From NCBI GenBank assembly GCA_000817105.1, contig JUEP01000012.1, forward strand, positions 1 through 62,718: DNA of 62,718 nucleotides, written 5' to 3'. The stretch comes from a marine actinobacterium MedAcidi-G3 (GTDB lineage Bacteria > Actinomycetota > Acidimicrobiia > Acidimicrobiales > Poriferisodalaceae). Shown one piece after another: positions 16,709 through 25,867 of this stretch. The notes under the pieces were generated by a model that saw only the letters and a list, made by a program, of their open reading frames with translations, was not told the DNA's origin and searched no databases. Position 1 is the first letter of the stretch, and the number at the start of each line of letters is the position of its first letter. Made by a program: the position numbers and the translations under genes.

Positions 16709-18640
16709 ATGCAAGACGCGAACCAAGGATCAGTAGACCCGGAATTTCAACAGGGGATAGAAGACCGAGAGTCCTCCCCTCATGAAATTCCAAGCTTGCC
16801 GGTTGGCCAGTGGCTAAGACAAAATCTCTTTTCGAGTTGGGTAAACAGTGTCCTAACACTGTTCGGTGGCTTCTTGGCTTTTTTTGCTCTGCGCGGAGTG
16901 CTTAATTTCGTTTTTAGCGAAAATCGTCAATGGGATGCGGTCCGAACCAACCTGCGTGCATTAATGACTCTCTCTTATCCTGAGTCTCAATACATCAGAG
17001 TTTGGGTGTCTCTTGGATTTGTGGCGGGCCTAGCTGGACTTAGCGCGGGTCTTTGGGCGAACTGGGGTGGTGTTTCCGTTAAGCGAGTTTCTACATGGCT
17101 AATGGGAACTGGGGGGCTGCTAGCAGTTTGTGTGATCGTGCGTGAGCCCAGCGTGATCTTAGGTAGCGACGGGAAAGTAGTGCGCACACTTGAGGGTTCA
17201 CTGCAACGCGAATCTTTTCTAGATGCCATGGTGAACAGGTCGAGTTGGTGGATTGCGGCGGTTGTCCTGCTTGTAGCGGGAATTGTGTTGTGGCGCAGAT
17301 TCGCGAGCGCTACTCACCGGGGCTCTGAGCTGCCAGTTACCTCTGTGGTTTTTCTGGGCCTTGGATTGGCGGTATTGAGTCTGTGGATAGCGCCGTACGG
17401 TCACTATGCCTTTATTTCGGAAACAAAATCATATGTAGCCGAGTCAGGTCGGACGGTTGCATTCTCAACGAAGTTGCCTTGGACTGTGATGTTGGCGTTG
17501 CTGTGCAGTTTTTTCGGTTTAGGTCGATTGCTGCAACGAAGTGAGTACGGCGGACTTATAAAAGGAGCCAGCAATCTGCTTTGGCTGGTCAGCCCATTGA
17601 CGCTTTTCTGGGTGGTGCTTAGAGATCCTGCTCTTGACTATGGGCATGTGATTTCAACGGACCTTCCGATGGGTCTGGCATTTGGGGCTCTTGGAGGAGC
17701 GGTTTTGTGGAGCTTGACTCGCACGGGCGTGGGAGAGGCCGGGCGGCTCGTAGCAACCATGCTTTTGGGTTTCGCCATCTTTAATTGGGTGGCGGCATTT
17801 TTTGGTTGGTACCCGATGCTTCAAAAGGCTCGGATTAGCTTTCTGCTTCTTGCCTTTGCGGCGTTGTTGGCACCAAACTTCATGGGAGAAATAGCGAAAC
17901 GCCGACAGTTAGTTCTGGGTTGGTTGGGAGTTACGGCGCTGGTCCATTACTTGGCGACGATGATAAACACTCCATCTACAGTTGAAGTGCAGTCGTCTGA
18001 GTTCTTGGGCGGTTTGGGTTTGACGCTTTTCGTTGCTCTAATAGTTGTTCTTCTTTCGTTCCCGTTAGGAGTGCTACTTGCCTTGGGTCGAACCTCGAAG
18101 TTCCCGATTTTTCGAATGTTGTCGACCAGCTATATAGAAGTAATTCGCGGCGTGCCACTAATTAGTGTTCTGATTTTCTTCTCCGTGATGGTTCCTTTGT
18201 TCCTTCCTGATGGCATGGAACTAGCCGAATTAGCTGCGGTCTTGACCGGTTACACGTTGTTTTCGGCTGCTTATCTAGCGGAAAATGTGAGAGGGGGTTT
18301 GCAGTCGATTACGAAAGGCCAGTACGAGGCAGCAGATGCCATCGGCTTAACTGCGGCCCAAAGGACAAGTTTTATAGTCCTACCCCAGGCCCTAACGGTT
18401 TCGATTCCTCAACTTGTAGGACAAGTTATTTCTACGTTCAAGGAAACATCGCTCCTAGCGATTATCGGACTATTTGATTTTCTTCGGGTGGCGAATTCGG
18501 TAATCCCAGCACAGAGTGAATTCCTGGGCGTTAAGCGAGAGGGCATTCTTCTTGTGGCGATAATTTATTTCTTCTTTAATTTCACTATTTCTAAATACAG
18601 TCAGCGCCTAGAACGGCGTGTAGGGCTTGGAGAACGATAA
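16709..18640 (+). CDS. aapM: Amino-acid ABC transporter permease (AapM-like), enlarged
   Basis: Second permease of the Aap transporter, 643 aa against roughly 400 in classical AapM. The ABC permease domain is C-terminal (about 425-640) with FRMLSTSYIEVIRGVPLIS, AAYLAENVRGGLQSITKGQ, the EAA-loop EAADAIGLTAAQRTSFIVLPQA and FKETSLLAIIGLFDF. The N-terminal 420 residues hold about ten further hydrophobic segments. The start is set at ATG 16709, one base after the aapQ stop, with GTGGAG upstream; a TTG at 16694 is less likely. It should pair with AapQ in the membrane and use the ATPase AapP. Confidence 0.88.
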   Translation: MQDANQGSVDPEFQQGIEDRESSPHEIPSLPVGQWLRQNLFSSWVNSVLTLFGGFLAFFALRGVLNFVFSENRQWDAVRTNLRALMTLSYPESQYIRVWVSLGFVAGLAGLSAGLWANWGGVSVKRVSTWLMGTGGLLAVCVIVREPSVILGSDGKVVRTLEGSLQRESFLDAMVNRSSWWIAAVVLLVAGIVLWRRFASATHRGSELPVTSVVFLGLGLAVLSLWIAPYGHYAFISETKSYVAESGRTVAFSTKLPWTVMLALLCSFFGLGRLLQRSEYGGLIKGASNLLWLVSPLTLFWVVLRDPALDYGHVISTDLPMGLAFGALGGAVLWSLTRTGVGEAGRLVATMLLGFAIFNWVAAFFGWYPMLQKARISFLLLAFAALLAPNFMGEIAKRRQLVLGWLGVTALVHYLATMINTPSTVEVQSSEFLGGLGLTLFVALIVVLLSFPLGVLLALGRTSKFPIFRMLSTSYIEVIRGVPLISVLIFFSVMVPLFLPDGMELAELAAVLTGYTLFSAAYLAENVRGGLQSITKGQYEAADAIGLTAAQRTSFIVLPQALTVSIPQLVGQVISTFKETSLLAIIGLFDFLRVANSVIPAQSEFLGVKREGILLVAIIYFFFNFTISKYSQRLERRVGLGER

Positions 18641-18680
18641 TGGTAAGTCCCAGTACCCCTCAGACCGGGAGTAGAAATTT

Positions 18681-19460
18681 ATGAGCACCGATGATGCAAC
18701 AACAGCGGCTAACGACAGGTTGGCTGATCGCGAAGACATGATCGTTTGTGTAGATGTGGATAAGTTCTACGGCGATTTCCAGGCTCTGAAGGGAGTTACA
18801 GCGACTATCAAGGAAGGAGAAGTTGCGGTAATCTGCGGACCTTCTGGCTCAGGTAAAAGTACTTGGATTCGATGTATCAACCGCTTAGAGGTTCACCAGG
18901 GAGGCGATATCGTTGTTGACGGTATTGAGCTCACCAATGATCTTCGTAATATCGAGAAGATTCGATCTGAAGTGGGCATGGTTTTTCAGCAGTTCAATCT
19001 TTTCCCCCACCTGACTGTCTTGGACAACATCACGTTGGCCCCAATATGGGTAAGGAAAAAGCCGCGAGCTGAGGCCGAAGCCATGGCTCGTGCCCTATTG
19101 GAGCGGGTAGGAATTCCCGAACAAGCCGAGAAGTTCCCAGGTCAGTTGTCGGGTGGCCAGCAGCAACGTGTTGCGATAGCAAGGTCTCTTGCGATGGAGC
19201 CGCGCGTCATGTTGTTCGATGAACCGACTTCGGCATTAGACCCTGAAATGATTAAAGAAGTTCTTGACGTGATGAAAGAGCTCGCCATGTCTGGGATCAC
19301 CATGATGGTCGTTACCCATGAAATGGGATTCGCTCGCGAAGTAGCTGACCGGATCATGTTTATGGAGGGTGGTGAAATAGTCGAGGTCGGAACCCCCGAA
19401 CATTTCTTTACCAATCCGACTGAGGACAGGACCAAACTCTTTTTGAGCCAGATTTTGTAA
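18681..19460 (+). CDS. aapP: Amino-acid ABC transporter ATP-binding protein (AapP/GlnQ-like)
   Basis: ATPase subunit of the polar amino-acid transporter, 259 aa. Walker [10 protein letters not shown] is at residues 53-61, the Q-loop is in [18 protein letters not shown], the signature is [16 protein letters not shown], Walker B is [15 protein letters not shown] and the switch His lies in [15 protein letters not shown]. All catalytic elements are intact. It begins 40 bp after aapM with GGGAG upstream of the ATG and closes the aapJQMP operon. It is convergent with the small zinc protein gene. Confidence 0.95.
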   Translation: MSTDDATTAANDRLADREDMIVCVDVDKFYGDFQALKGVTATIKEGEVAVICGPSGSGKSTWIRCINRLEVHQGGDIVVDGIELTNDLRNIEKIRSEVGMVFQQFNLFPHLTVLDNITLAPIWVRKKPRAEAEAMARALLERVGIPEQAEKFPGQLSGGQQQRVAIARSLAMEPRVMLFDEPTSALDPEMIKEVLDVMKELAMSGITMMVVTHEMGFAREVADRIMFMEGGEIVEVGTPEHFFTNPTEDRTKLFLSQIL

Positions 19461-19477
19461 CTGAAAGCTTTGCGGGT

Positions 19478-19720
19478 TTAGTCCTCTGGATTGCCGTAGG
19501 GAGCTTTCGCCTTCTTGTAACACTCGGGGTGGTAGTGCTCAACGCGATCCCATTTGTTATCCACGTATACGTTGCAAATAATTTGGTCTGCTCTAATTCG
19601 TGCCCGAAACTTGATTAGTTCGTCACAGACTGCGCAATAGGCGGAATTGCCTGCGTCGACTGTTCTCGTTACAGCTCGGCTGTGCCACTTTTTTGTCTGG
19701 GTTGCTGATTTGGTGGCCAC
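19478..19720 (-). CDS. Small Zn-ribbon-like protein, function unknown
   Basis: An 80-aa protein with CAVC (from about residue 29) and HYHPEC near residues 62-67, which can form one Cys3His-type zinc site. The sequence KWHSRAVTRTVDAGN...VCDELIKFRAR is of a kind common in Actinobacteria without known function. It is basic at the N-terminus and could bind nucleic acid, which is a guess. Its start faces the TCGCGCGA repeat cluster that separates it from ettA. Confidence 0.75.
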   Translation of the reverse strand: MATKSATQTKKWHSRAVTRTVDAGNSAYCAVCDELIKFRARIRADQIICNVYVDNKWDRVEHYHPECYKKAKAPYGNPED

Positions 19721-19774
19721 GGTATATCTCCTGTTGCACGGTCACTATGAGTGTGAACCGCAATCTAGTTACTC

Positions 19775-19919
19775 TTCGCGCGAACTAGGTGGATATTCGC
19801 GCGAATCGCGCGAATATCTCGCGCGGAACGCGCGAAAAGCCCGAAAATTCGCGCTATTGGCTGATGAAGTTATTTCAGGTAATGGTCGGAAAGGCCTGAA
19901 TTTCGCGCGCTTCGCGCGA
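19775..19919. repeat. Cluster of TCGCGCGA-type inverted repeats
   Basis: Within 145 bp there are about eight copies of a TTCGCGCG/CGCGCGAA half-site: TTCGCGCGAA at 19775-19784 and 19796-19805; arms ATATTCGCGCGA (19793-19804) and TCGCGCGAATAT (19806-19817) about one base; TCGCGCG (19819-19825) and CGCGCGA (19829-19835) about GAA; TTCGCGC at 19848; and TCGCGCG (19903-19909) with CGCGCGA (19913-19919) about CTT. TTCAGG/CCTGAA at 19874-19879 and 19895-19900 is a further pair. The last hairpin touches the ettA stop codon. It looks like a REP/BIME-like element or a multi-site protein-binding region. Confidence 0.8.
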
Positions 19920-21593
19920 TTATCGAGCTAGTGGTTTGTACTTTATTGGCTTTGGACCTGACTCGTCACCCAACTCGCGAAGACGAAACATTTCGTATTC
20001 TGAGAAATTGCCTTCAAACCAGCGAACCTGGCTATCGCCTTCAAATGCCAAAACATGAGTTGCGACACGGTCAAGGAACCAACGGTCGTGACTGATTACA
20101 ACAGCGCATCCCGGAAAGGCCTCTAGTCCAGCTTCAAGAGCCCGTAGCGTATCGACATCTAAGTCGTTAGTGGGCTCGTCAAGGAGCAATACGTTGCCGC
20201 CTGTCTTGAGGACTTTTGCGAGTTGAACCCTGTTTCTTTCGCCTCCGGATAAATCTCCAACTTTCTTTTGTTGATCAGCACCCTTGAAGTTGAAGGAGGC
20301 GACATAACTGCGGCCATTTACCTCCCGATTCCCAACTTGAACTATGTCGAGGCCAGAGGTTATCTCCTGATAGACGGTCTGATCATTTTGCAATTCGTCT
20401 CTTGACTGATCGACGTAGGCCAGATCTACGGTGGTTCCTACAACGATCTCACCGGCGTCTGCAGTTTCTTCGCCTGTGATCATGCGAAATAGAGTCGTCT
20501 TACCTGCTCCGTTCGCACCAACTACTCCAACGATTCCAGCTGGTGGCAAGATGAATGAAAGATTCTCAATAAGTAACCGGTCGCCGAAACCCTTATCTAC
20601 GTTCTTGAGTTCAATCACTTGATCACCAAGTCGCCGGTTCATCGGGATGCTTAGTTCGAGTTTGTCGTCTCTGTTCTCTCCAGCTTCGTGCTCGGCTAGG
20701 AGTTCGTCGTAAGCGGAAAGCCGAGCTTTACTTTTCGCTTGTCGAGCACGGGGTGAAAGTCTGACCCACTCAAGTTCTTGGGCCAATGTGCGTTGCCGTG
20801 CGTTGGACTGACGCTCTTCAGTGGCGAGTCTGGCCTGCTTCTGTTCTAGCCAGCCGCTGTAGTTGCCTTCATACGGATAGGCGTTGCCGTGATCCAGTTC
20901 AAGAATCCAGCCGGCGACATTGTCGAGAAAGTATCGATCATGAGTCACCGATACGACGGTGCCTTCGTATTCTTTTAGGAAGCGCTCGAGCCAAGCGACT
21001 GACTCTGCATCAAGATGATTAGTGGGCTCATCTAGGAGCAGGAGGTCCGGGCGGGCCAGCAATAACCGACATAAAGCGACCCTGCGCCTTTCGCCACCAG
21101 AAAGTGTCGAAACAGAGGCGTCAGACGCGGGAACGCGTAGAGCATCCATTGCGATTTCCACTTGGCGTTCCAGGTCCCAAGCGTTCGAAGATTGAATTCG
21201 ATCTTCAAGCTCAGCCTGCATCGAGCCGACCTGATCGAGGTCAGCATCAGGGTCGCCCCACATCGCCAAAACCTCGTTGTATCGGTCGATCAACGACTGT
21301 GTCTCGGCCACGCCTTCCATTACGTTGTCGTAAACGTTTTTGCTCTCGTCTAGTTTTGGTTCTTGGTCAAGGAGACCGACAGAGAAACCGGGCGACAGTC
21401 GCGCTTCGCCTGTATAGCCGTCGTCCTCGCCAGACATGATCTTGAGGATTGAAGACTTGCCGGCACCGTTATGTCCCAGTACTCCGATTTTTGCACCCGG
21501 ATAGAAAGCCAGAGTTACATCTTTAAGGACGTCTCTATCAGGGGGATGGAAACGACCCAGATTGTGCATTGTGAAAATGAACTCAGAGGGCAT
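19920..21593 (-). CDS. ettA: Energy-dependent translational throttle protein EttA (ABC-F)
   Basis: ABC-F ATPase that binds the ribosomal E site and gates the first peptide bond according to ATP/ADP ratio. The 557-aa length and opening FTMHNLGRFHPPDRDVLKDV are typical. It has two ATP-binding cassettes: GHNGAGKS (residues 40-47) with LSGGERRRVALCRLL and LLLLDEPTNHLDAES, then GANGAGKTT with LSGGERNRVQLAKVL and VLLLDEPTNDLDVDT. The arm and the P-site tRNA-interaction linker (RLATEERQSNARQ, then LEWVRLSPRARQAKSKARL) lie between them. No membrane segments occur. Its stop codon adjoins the TCGCGCGA repeat cluster. Confidence 0.95.
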   Translation of the reverse strand: MPSEFIFTMHNLGRFHPPDRDVLKDVTLAFYPGAKIGVLGHNGAGKSSILKIMSGEDDGYTGEARLSPGFSVGLLDQEPKLDESKNVYDNVMEGVAETQSLIDRYNEVLAMWGDPDADLDQVGSMQAELEDRIQSSNAWDLERQVEIAMDALRVPASDASVSTLSGGERRRVALCRLLLARPDLLLLDEPTNHLDAESVAWLERFLKEYEGTVVSVTHDRYFLDNVAGWILELDHGNAYPYEGNYSGWLEQKQARLATEERQSNARQRTLAQELEWVRLSPRARQAKSKARLSAYDELLAEHEAGENRDDKLELSIPMNRRLGDQVIELKNVDKGFGDRLLIENLSFILPPAGIVGVVGANGAGKTTLFRMITGEETADAGEIVVGTTVDLAYVDQSRDELQNDQTVYQEITSGLDIVQVGNREVNGRSYVASFNFKGADQQKKVGDLSGGERNRVQLAKVLKTGGNVLLLDEPTNDLDVDTLRALEAGLEAFPGCAVVISHDRWFLDRVATHVLAFEGDSQVRWFEGNFSEYEMFRLRELGDESGPKPIKYKPLAR

Positions 21594-21659
21594 GTGTTTG
21601 TTCTTCTGTTAGGTGAGACGCTTGAATCATAAAGGTCACTAGGAATAAGCCCAATTCAG

Positions 21660-22316
21660 TCAACGCAACGAAAATCCGACTGCTTGTTCAAGGTGGTCGA
21701 GCGCTTTGTGGGGATCAGTGACTTTTATAGCAGTCATTCCCAAGTTTGCAGCGGGCTTGCAATTGATACCAAGATCATCGAGGTAGACACAGTTCCTTGG
21801 ATCGACTCGTAATTCGGCACATGCCAATTCGTAAATACGAGGGTCAGGCTTTCTGATCCCTACCTTGGCTGATTCGATCACGACCTCGAACATGTCCATT
21901 ATTTCTGCGATGATTGTCGCCTGATCTTCAGTCCTGGACATCCCTGACCCATGTCCTGATTTCATGTTGTTGGTAATGCAGCCGATCGGCAGTCGCTCCT
22001 TGAGTATTTCGAGCGCTCGAACCATTTGGGGCCTTACATCGCCGCTAAGACATCCCAGTACCTTTTCACCTGATAGTTCTAGCCCCATGGACTTCGCTTC
22101 AGCTTCGAAAAGTTGGCAAAATTCGGCTAGGTCCACTTCGCTTCGCTCCATCTTGGCCCAGGCATTGTCATTGGGATTAGTTGAGTTTATTTTCCGAATT
22201 GAATCAGGAGGTAAGCCGAGATCAAGTTCGTAGCGGGCGAATGCTTCGAAAGGGCTGGCGGTGATCACACCACCGAAATCGAATAGGACAGCAGTAATTA
22301 ATGAATCTTTCGTCAC
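21660..22316 (-). CDS. HAD-superfamily (epoxide hydrolase N-terminal-like) phosphatase
   Basis: HAD-IA hydrolase of 218 aa. Motif I is FDFGGVI, motif II CITNN, the motif III lysine is in SAKVGIRKPDP and motif IV is VYLDDLGIN. This resembles the N-terminal phosphatase of mammalian epoxide hydrolase 2 and ACAD10. The second aspartate of motif I (normally DxD) is replaced by Gly, as in ACAD10-like members, so catalysis may be weak or different. It is divergent from the exonuclease gene with only 34 bp between the start codons. The substrate is unknown. Confidence 0.82.
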   Translation of the reverse strand: MTKDSLITAVLFDFGGVITASPFEAFARYELDLGLPPDSIRKINSTNPNDNAWAKMERSEVDLAEFCQLFEAEAKSMGLELSGEKVLGCLSGDVRPQMVRALEILKERLPIGCITNNMKSGHGSGMSRTEDQATIIAEIMDMFEVVIESAKVGIRKPDPRIYELACAELRVDPRNCVYLDDLGINCKPAANLGMTAIKVTDPHKALDHLEQAVGFSLR

Positions 22317-22350
22317 GAGCCAGGAGGCTAGCTGCCGCTAGATTCATGAT

Positions 22351-23121
22351 GTGCGTATAGCTACATGGAATGTGAATAGTTTGAATGCTCGGATGGAACG
22401 GGTAGACGAGTGGCTCGACTACGCAGCTCCCGACGTACTTCTGTTGCAGGAAACGAAAATGGCGCAGGACCAGTTCCCACATGACCACTACTCAGACCAG
22501 GGATATGAGAGTGTTCATGCTGGGGAAGGTCGATGGAATGGCGTAGCGATTTTATCCAAAGTCGGTATAGAGGACTGTCTGATAGGTTTCGCTGACGGAG
22601 TAGAAAAGGACCCCGAAGCAAGAATCATCTCAGCAGTTTGTTCAGGAGTTCAGGTTTGTTCGGTCTACGTGCCAAACGGCAGGGAAGTCGACCATGACCA
22701 CTACAAATACAAGCTGTCGTGGATGTCTCGCTTGAAGGATCACCTCGCTGCGATTTGTCAGCCAGGCGATCCAATATTGGTAGGCGGTGACTACAACATT
22801 TGTCCAGATGACCGGGATGTGTGGGATCCGGGTAATCCACAGCCAAGGACTCATGTCACTGAGGAGGAACGGGCCTCTCTAGCCGGACTAGAAGGGTGGG
22901 GTTTGGTGGATCTCTTTCGTCAATTTTATAAGGATGAGGGACTTTTTTCTTGGTGGGATTATCGCGATGGCGCTTTTCACAAGAAAATGGGTCTCAGGAT
23001 AGATCTGTTGATGGCGAGTCAAGTACTTGTTGATAGAGCTACATTTTGCCTGATTGATAGGACCGCCAGAAAAGGTAAGAAACCTTCAGACCATGCGCCG
23101 GTTTTCGTTGACCTAGATTGA
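22351..23121 (+). CDS. xth: Exodeoxyribonuclease III (AP endonuclease)
   Basis: Repair nuclease that nicks DNA at abasic sites and degrades 3' ends. The 256-aa protein has MRIATWNVNSLNAR, LLLQETK with the metal-binding Glu, RWNGVAILSK, GGDYNICPDD and the terminal SDHAPVFVDL with the catalytic His. Translation starts at GTG 22351, since the ATGs immediately before it are out of frame. No Shine-Dalgarno sequence is seen. A TAGATT hexamer ends 6 nt before the GTG, so the transcript may be leaderless. The promoter must overlap the divergent HAD gene. Confidence 0.93.
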   Translation: MRIATWNVNSLNARMERVDEWLDYAAPDVLLLQETKMAQDQFPHDHYSDQGYESVHAGEGRWNGVAILSKVGIEDCLIGFADGVEKDPEARIISAVCSGVQVCSVYVPNGREVDHDHYKYKLSWMSRLKDHLAAICQPGDPILVGGDYNICPDDRDVWDPGNPQPRTHVTEEERASLAGLEGWGLVDLFRQFYKDEGLFSWWDYRDGAFHKKMGLRIDLLMASQVLVDRATFCLIDRTARKGKKPSDHAPVFVDLD

Positions 23122-23147
23122 ACGTGGTTGAAACAGTTTGGAATCCG

Positions 23148-25112
23148 TCAGGTAGCTTCTGGTTCGTTGGATGCTATGACCTTCAGTATTTCAGGACCAA
23201 CGCGCCTTAATCGTGTTTCGCCGAGCCCCGTCACTTCTGCTAGCTCAGACAGACTTGTTGGGAACTGTTCTGCAACCTTAGAAATAAGACCTTTGGGCAG
23301 TAAGGCTGAAGGATCAATGCGGCGAGCTCGAGCGGTTTTGTCTATCCAAGATGTGAGACGCTGGTTACGGCCGGCGACGGCATCTTCAAGGTCGAGTTCT
23401 AAGGCATTTCTAGCTTCAGCCAAATATTGAGAAGTCAATTCTTGGGGCACCTCTCCAGGGTTTCGGATGGAGGCTGCTATGAGAGCGAGCCATGGAGAAG
23501 GTTCGCGAGTTTGCTTCACGCCGCGTTGTTCTCGTGTTCTCGCCCAGGTGAGGTGGAGTTTGTGTTGGGCTCGAGATACAGCGACGTAGAGAAGGCGACG
23601 TTCTTCGAGGTCGTTGGCGCGGATTGGAACAAGCCCTTCTTCAAGGCCGGCGATTACGATATTGGGCCATTCCAAGCCTTTAGCTGAGTGGAATGTTGCG
23701 AGGTCAACTCCATCGCTTGAGTGTTCAAAATCACCGGGTCTGAGAGTTCGAAGCCAATCTCGAAAAGAGGATCCTGAAGCGCTGAAATTCTCTTGAGCAT
23801 ATTGAACCGCTAGCTCCGCTATTCGCTTCTGTGGTCCGTCATCTAATTCTTCGAATAGGTCATTAGCTAACGCGGCAAAATCTGAGTCAGTGGCGCATAG
23901 CTGATCCACTAAATCTTTTACTTCAGGACGTCGAAGTATGCCGCCTTGGCCTCGAAACCGGTATGGAATTTTAAGTTGGTCAAAAACCTGAGCGATTAGT
24001 TCAAGCTGTCCATTGGTGCGAGCAAGTACAGCGTGACTTGACCATCGAGTTTCTGCTAGCCGAAGGCCGCGTAGATAGTGAGCAATCCCAATTGCCTCGT
24101 CCTTTTCCGTTGGGAAGCTGCTGGTAGTTGTCGGTTTTCCCGTGACCATCTGTTCGTCGGTCGCACTTGAAGTTCGTCCGAGAACAGCGTTTGCCGCCTG
24201 AATTATGTGTGGTTGGCTCCGATGATTATCTGTTAACGAGATCGTCGTGGCAGATGGGAAATGGCTGCAAAAGTCGGATAGTAGGGATGAGTCAGCTCCG
24301 TTCCAGCCATAAATTGCTTGATCAGGATCGCCGACGACGCATAGGTCTGTTCGATCTCCGACCCAGCTCCTGAGAAGATTAAATTGCACTGGGTTCAGAT
24401 CTTGGTATTCATCAACAAAGAAATGTCTGAATAACCAGTGTTGTGAGTCTCGAAAGGCCTTATCTGATTTCAGTAAGCTGGTGCACTCGATCAAGATGTC
24501 GTCAAAGTCAAGCAAGCCCCGTCTTTTTTTGTAAGTCACAAAGCCGTTTTGCAATGATGCTATTTGGCTTGCCAGCTTTTCTCCGACCCGCCGTCCTCCG
24601 GGACCATTCCGGTATTCTTCCGCCGTCAAATTCTGAGAATTCAGCCAATCAATCTCGATAGTGGCCATCCGCAACTGAAGGTCAGGAAAATCTTCCATCA
24701 GTTGGGCGAGAATCGGCCGACGACCAGCGAGCACAGTTGGCATTCGCTTTCCATGGTCTGCTCGGTACTGCCGTATTTGAGATAGAGCGGTGGAATGGAA
24801 GGTCCCAACGCCCCCCAGGTCTCGTATGCCCATTTTGTTGAGACGGTTTCGGAGCTCGTTAGCTGCTCGTCGGGTGAAAGTTAGGGCCAGAACGCGACGG
24901 GCGTCAGCGGTGCCTTCCTGTACTCGGCGAGCTATTCGGTTGGTGAGAACTCGAGTTTTTCCTGCACCGGGCCCCGCGAGAATTCTTAAAGGGTGCTCGT
25001 CACAACTAACAGCGGCCTGTTGTTCGTTGCTTAAGGCATCAAGAATAAGTTTCGGCGCGCCAGTAGGCGAAGCGGTAGAAGCAATCGCGTCGGCATCGCT
25101 CGACTCAGTCAT
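23148..25112 (-). CDS. uvrD2: UvrD2-type SF1 DNA helicase with HRDC domain
   Basis: Superfamily 1A 3'-5' helicase, 654 aa. Motif I AGPGAGKT lies at residues 46-53, motif Ia is LALTFTRRAANELRNRL, the DExx box is FVDEYQDLNPVQ, motif III is VGDPDQAIYGWNGA, motif IV is TDNHRSQPHI, motif V is FHSAKGLEWPNIVIAG and motif VI is ERRLLYVAVSRAQHKL. A C-terminal HRDC-like domain (about 575-645, DPSALLPKGLISKVAEQFP) matches the architecture of mycobacterial UvrD2. The four-cysteine linker known in some UvrD2 proteins is not seen. It is convergent with xth, and two DNA-repair genes are therefore neighbours. Confidence 0.92.
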   Translation of the reverse strand: MTESSDADAIASTASPTGAPKLILDALSNEQQAAVSCDEHPLRILAGPGAGKTRVLTNRIARRVQEGTADARRVLALTFTRRAANELRNRLNKMGIRDLGGVGTFHSTALSQIRQYRADHGKRMPTVLAGRRPILAQLMEDFPDLQLRMATIEIDWLNSQNLTAEEYRNGPGGRRVGEKLASQIASLQNGFVTYKKRRGLLDFDDILIECTSLLKSDKAFRDSQHWLFRHFFVDEYQDLNPVQFNLLRSWVGDRTDLCVVGDPDQAIYGWNGADSSLLSDFCSHFPSATTISLTDNHRSQPHIIQAANAVLGRTSSATDEQMVTGKPTTTSSFPTEKDEAIGIAHYLRGLRLAETRWSSHAVLARTNGQLELIAQVFDQLKIPYRFRGQGGILRRPEVKDLVDQLCATDSDFAALANDLFEELDDGPQKRIAELAVQYAQENFSASGSSFRDWLRTLRPGDFEHSSDGVDLATFHSAKGLEWPNIVIAGLEEGLVPIRANDLEERRLLYVAVSRAQHKLHLTWARTREQRGVKQTREPSPWLALIAASIRNPGEVPQELTSQYLAEARNALELDLEDAVAGRNQRLTSWIDKTARARRIDPSALLPKGLISKVAEQFPTSLSELAEVTGLGETRLRRVGPEILKVIASNEPEAT

Positions 25113-25169
25113 CCAAAGGACGCTACTGCCTGGATGGGACCGTGGCTCTGTTGCGTCTACTCTCAGACC

Positions 25170-25862
25170 ATGGTGTCAACAATTCGGGTAGTGAGCCTAG
25201 TTCCTAGTGTCACCGAAACACTTCTTGAATGGGGCATAGAACCCGTTGCCTGCACCAGGTTCTGTGAACAACCGGAGATCGAGCACATCGGAGGGACAAA
25301 AAACCCTGACCTAGGTGCTATTGAAGCTTTAGCTCCGGATCTCGTTGTTCTTGATAGGGAAGAAAACCGTCTCGAGGACTATGAGTCGTTAGTAAGTAGA
25401 GGTCTCAAAGTCGAAGCCTTGCACGTCGCCTCCGTATTGGACGTTGACAGCGAAGTCGGCAGGCTGGCCTCAGTCGTTGGAGCCCAATGGACGCACTCTC
25501 TTGATGCACCCCGAGCAAGTCGTGACCTTAAGGCGTTTGTTCCTATTTGGCGACGGCCATGGATGACGGTTAGCTCGCGCACCTACGGGGCCTCTTTATT
25601 GAATCATCTCGGTATCGAAGTCCTGTTTTCTGACATGGGGGACGCGTACCCAACAATTGATGATGAGGCTTTAAAAGTAACCAAACCAGACGTGGTCCTA
25701 GCGCCTAGTGAGCCGTACCCCTTCGGGAAGCGGCACCTCGACCTTTTGGAGGCGATAGGGCCCACCTTCTTCATCGATGGTCAAGACCTCTTTTGGTGGG
25801 GGTCACGAACATCGGAGGCTATTGAACGATTGGACCTCGAACTAGGAAAGATCAAGAGGTAA
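25170..25862 (+). CDS. Helical-backbone metal receptor / BtuF-like cobalamin-binding protein
   Basis: A 230-aa protein of the class III substrate-binding fold (BtuF/TroA-like). It begins IRVVSLVPSVTETLLEWG, has ACTRFCEQP, GTKNPDLGAIEALAPDLVV and a C-terminal TKPDVVLAPSEPYPFGKRHL, typical of cobalamin-binding proteins. There is no signal peptide or lipobox, and no ABC permease or ATPase is adjacent, so it may work in the cytoplasm or as an orphan receptor. The start is set at ATG 25170, because upstream residues to 25134 do not fit the family. It is divergent from uvrD2 and may be cotranscribed with the next two genes. Confidence 0.82.
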   Translation: MVSTIRVVSLVPSVTETLLEWGIEPVACTRFCEQPEIEHIGGTKNPDLGAIEALAPDLVVLDREENRLEDYESLVSRGLKVEALHVASVLDVDSEVGRLASVVGAQWTHSLDAPRASRDLKAFVPIWRRPWMTVSSRTYGASLLNHLGIEVLFSDMGDAYPTIDDEALKVTKPDVVLAPSEPYPFGKRHLDLLEAIGPTFFIDGQDLFWWGSRTSEAIERLDLELGKIKR

Positions 25863-25867
25863 GGAAT

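Noticed and set aside
19647-19931. Plus-strand frame across the TCGCGCGA repeat region
   Set aside because: Its residues simply translate the repeats (SRESREYLARNARKARKFA) and it runs antisense to the small zinc protein; no ribosome-binding site.
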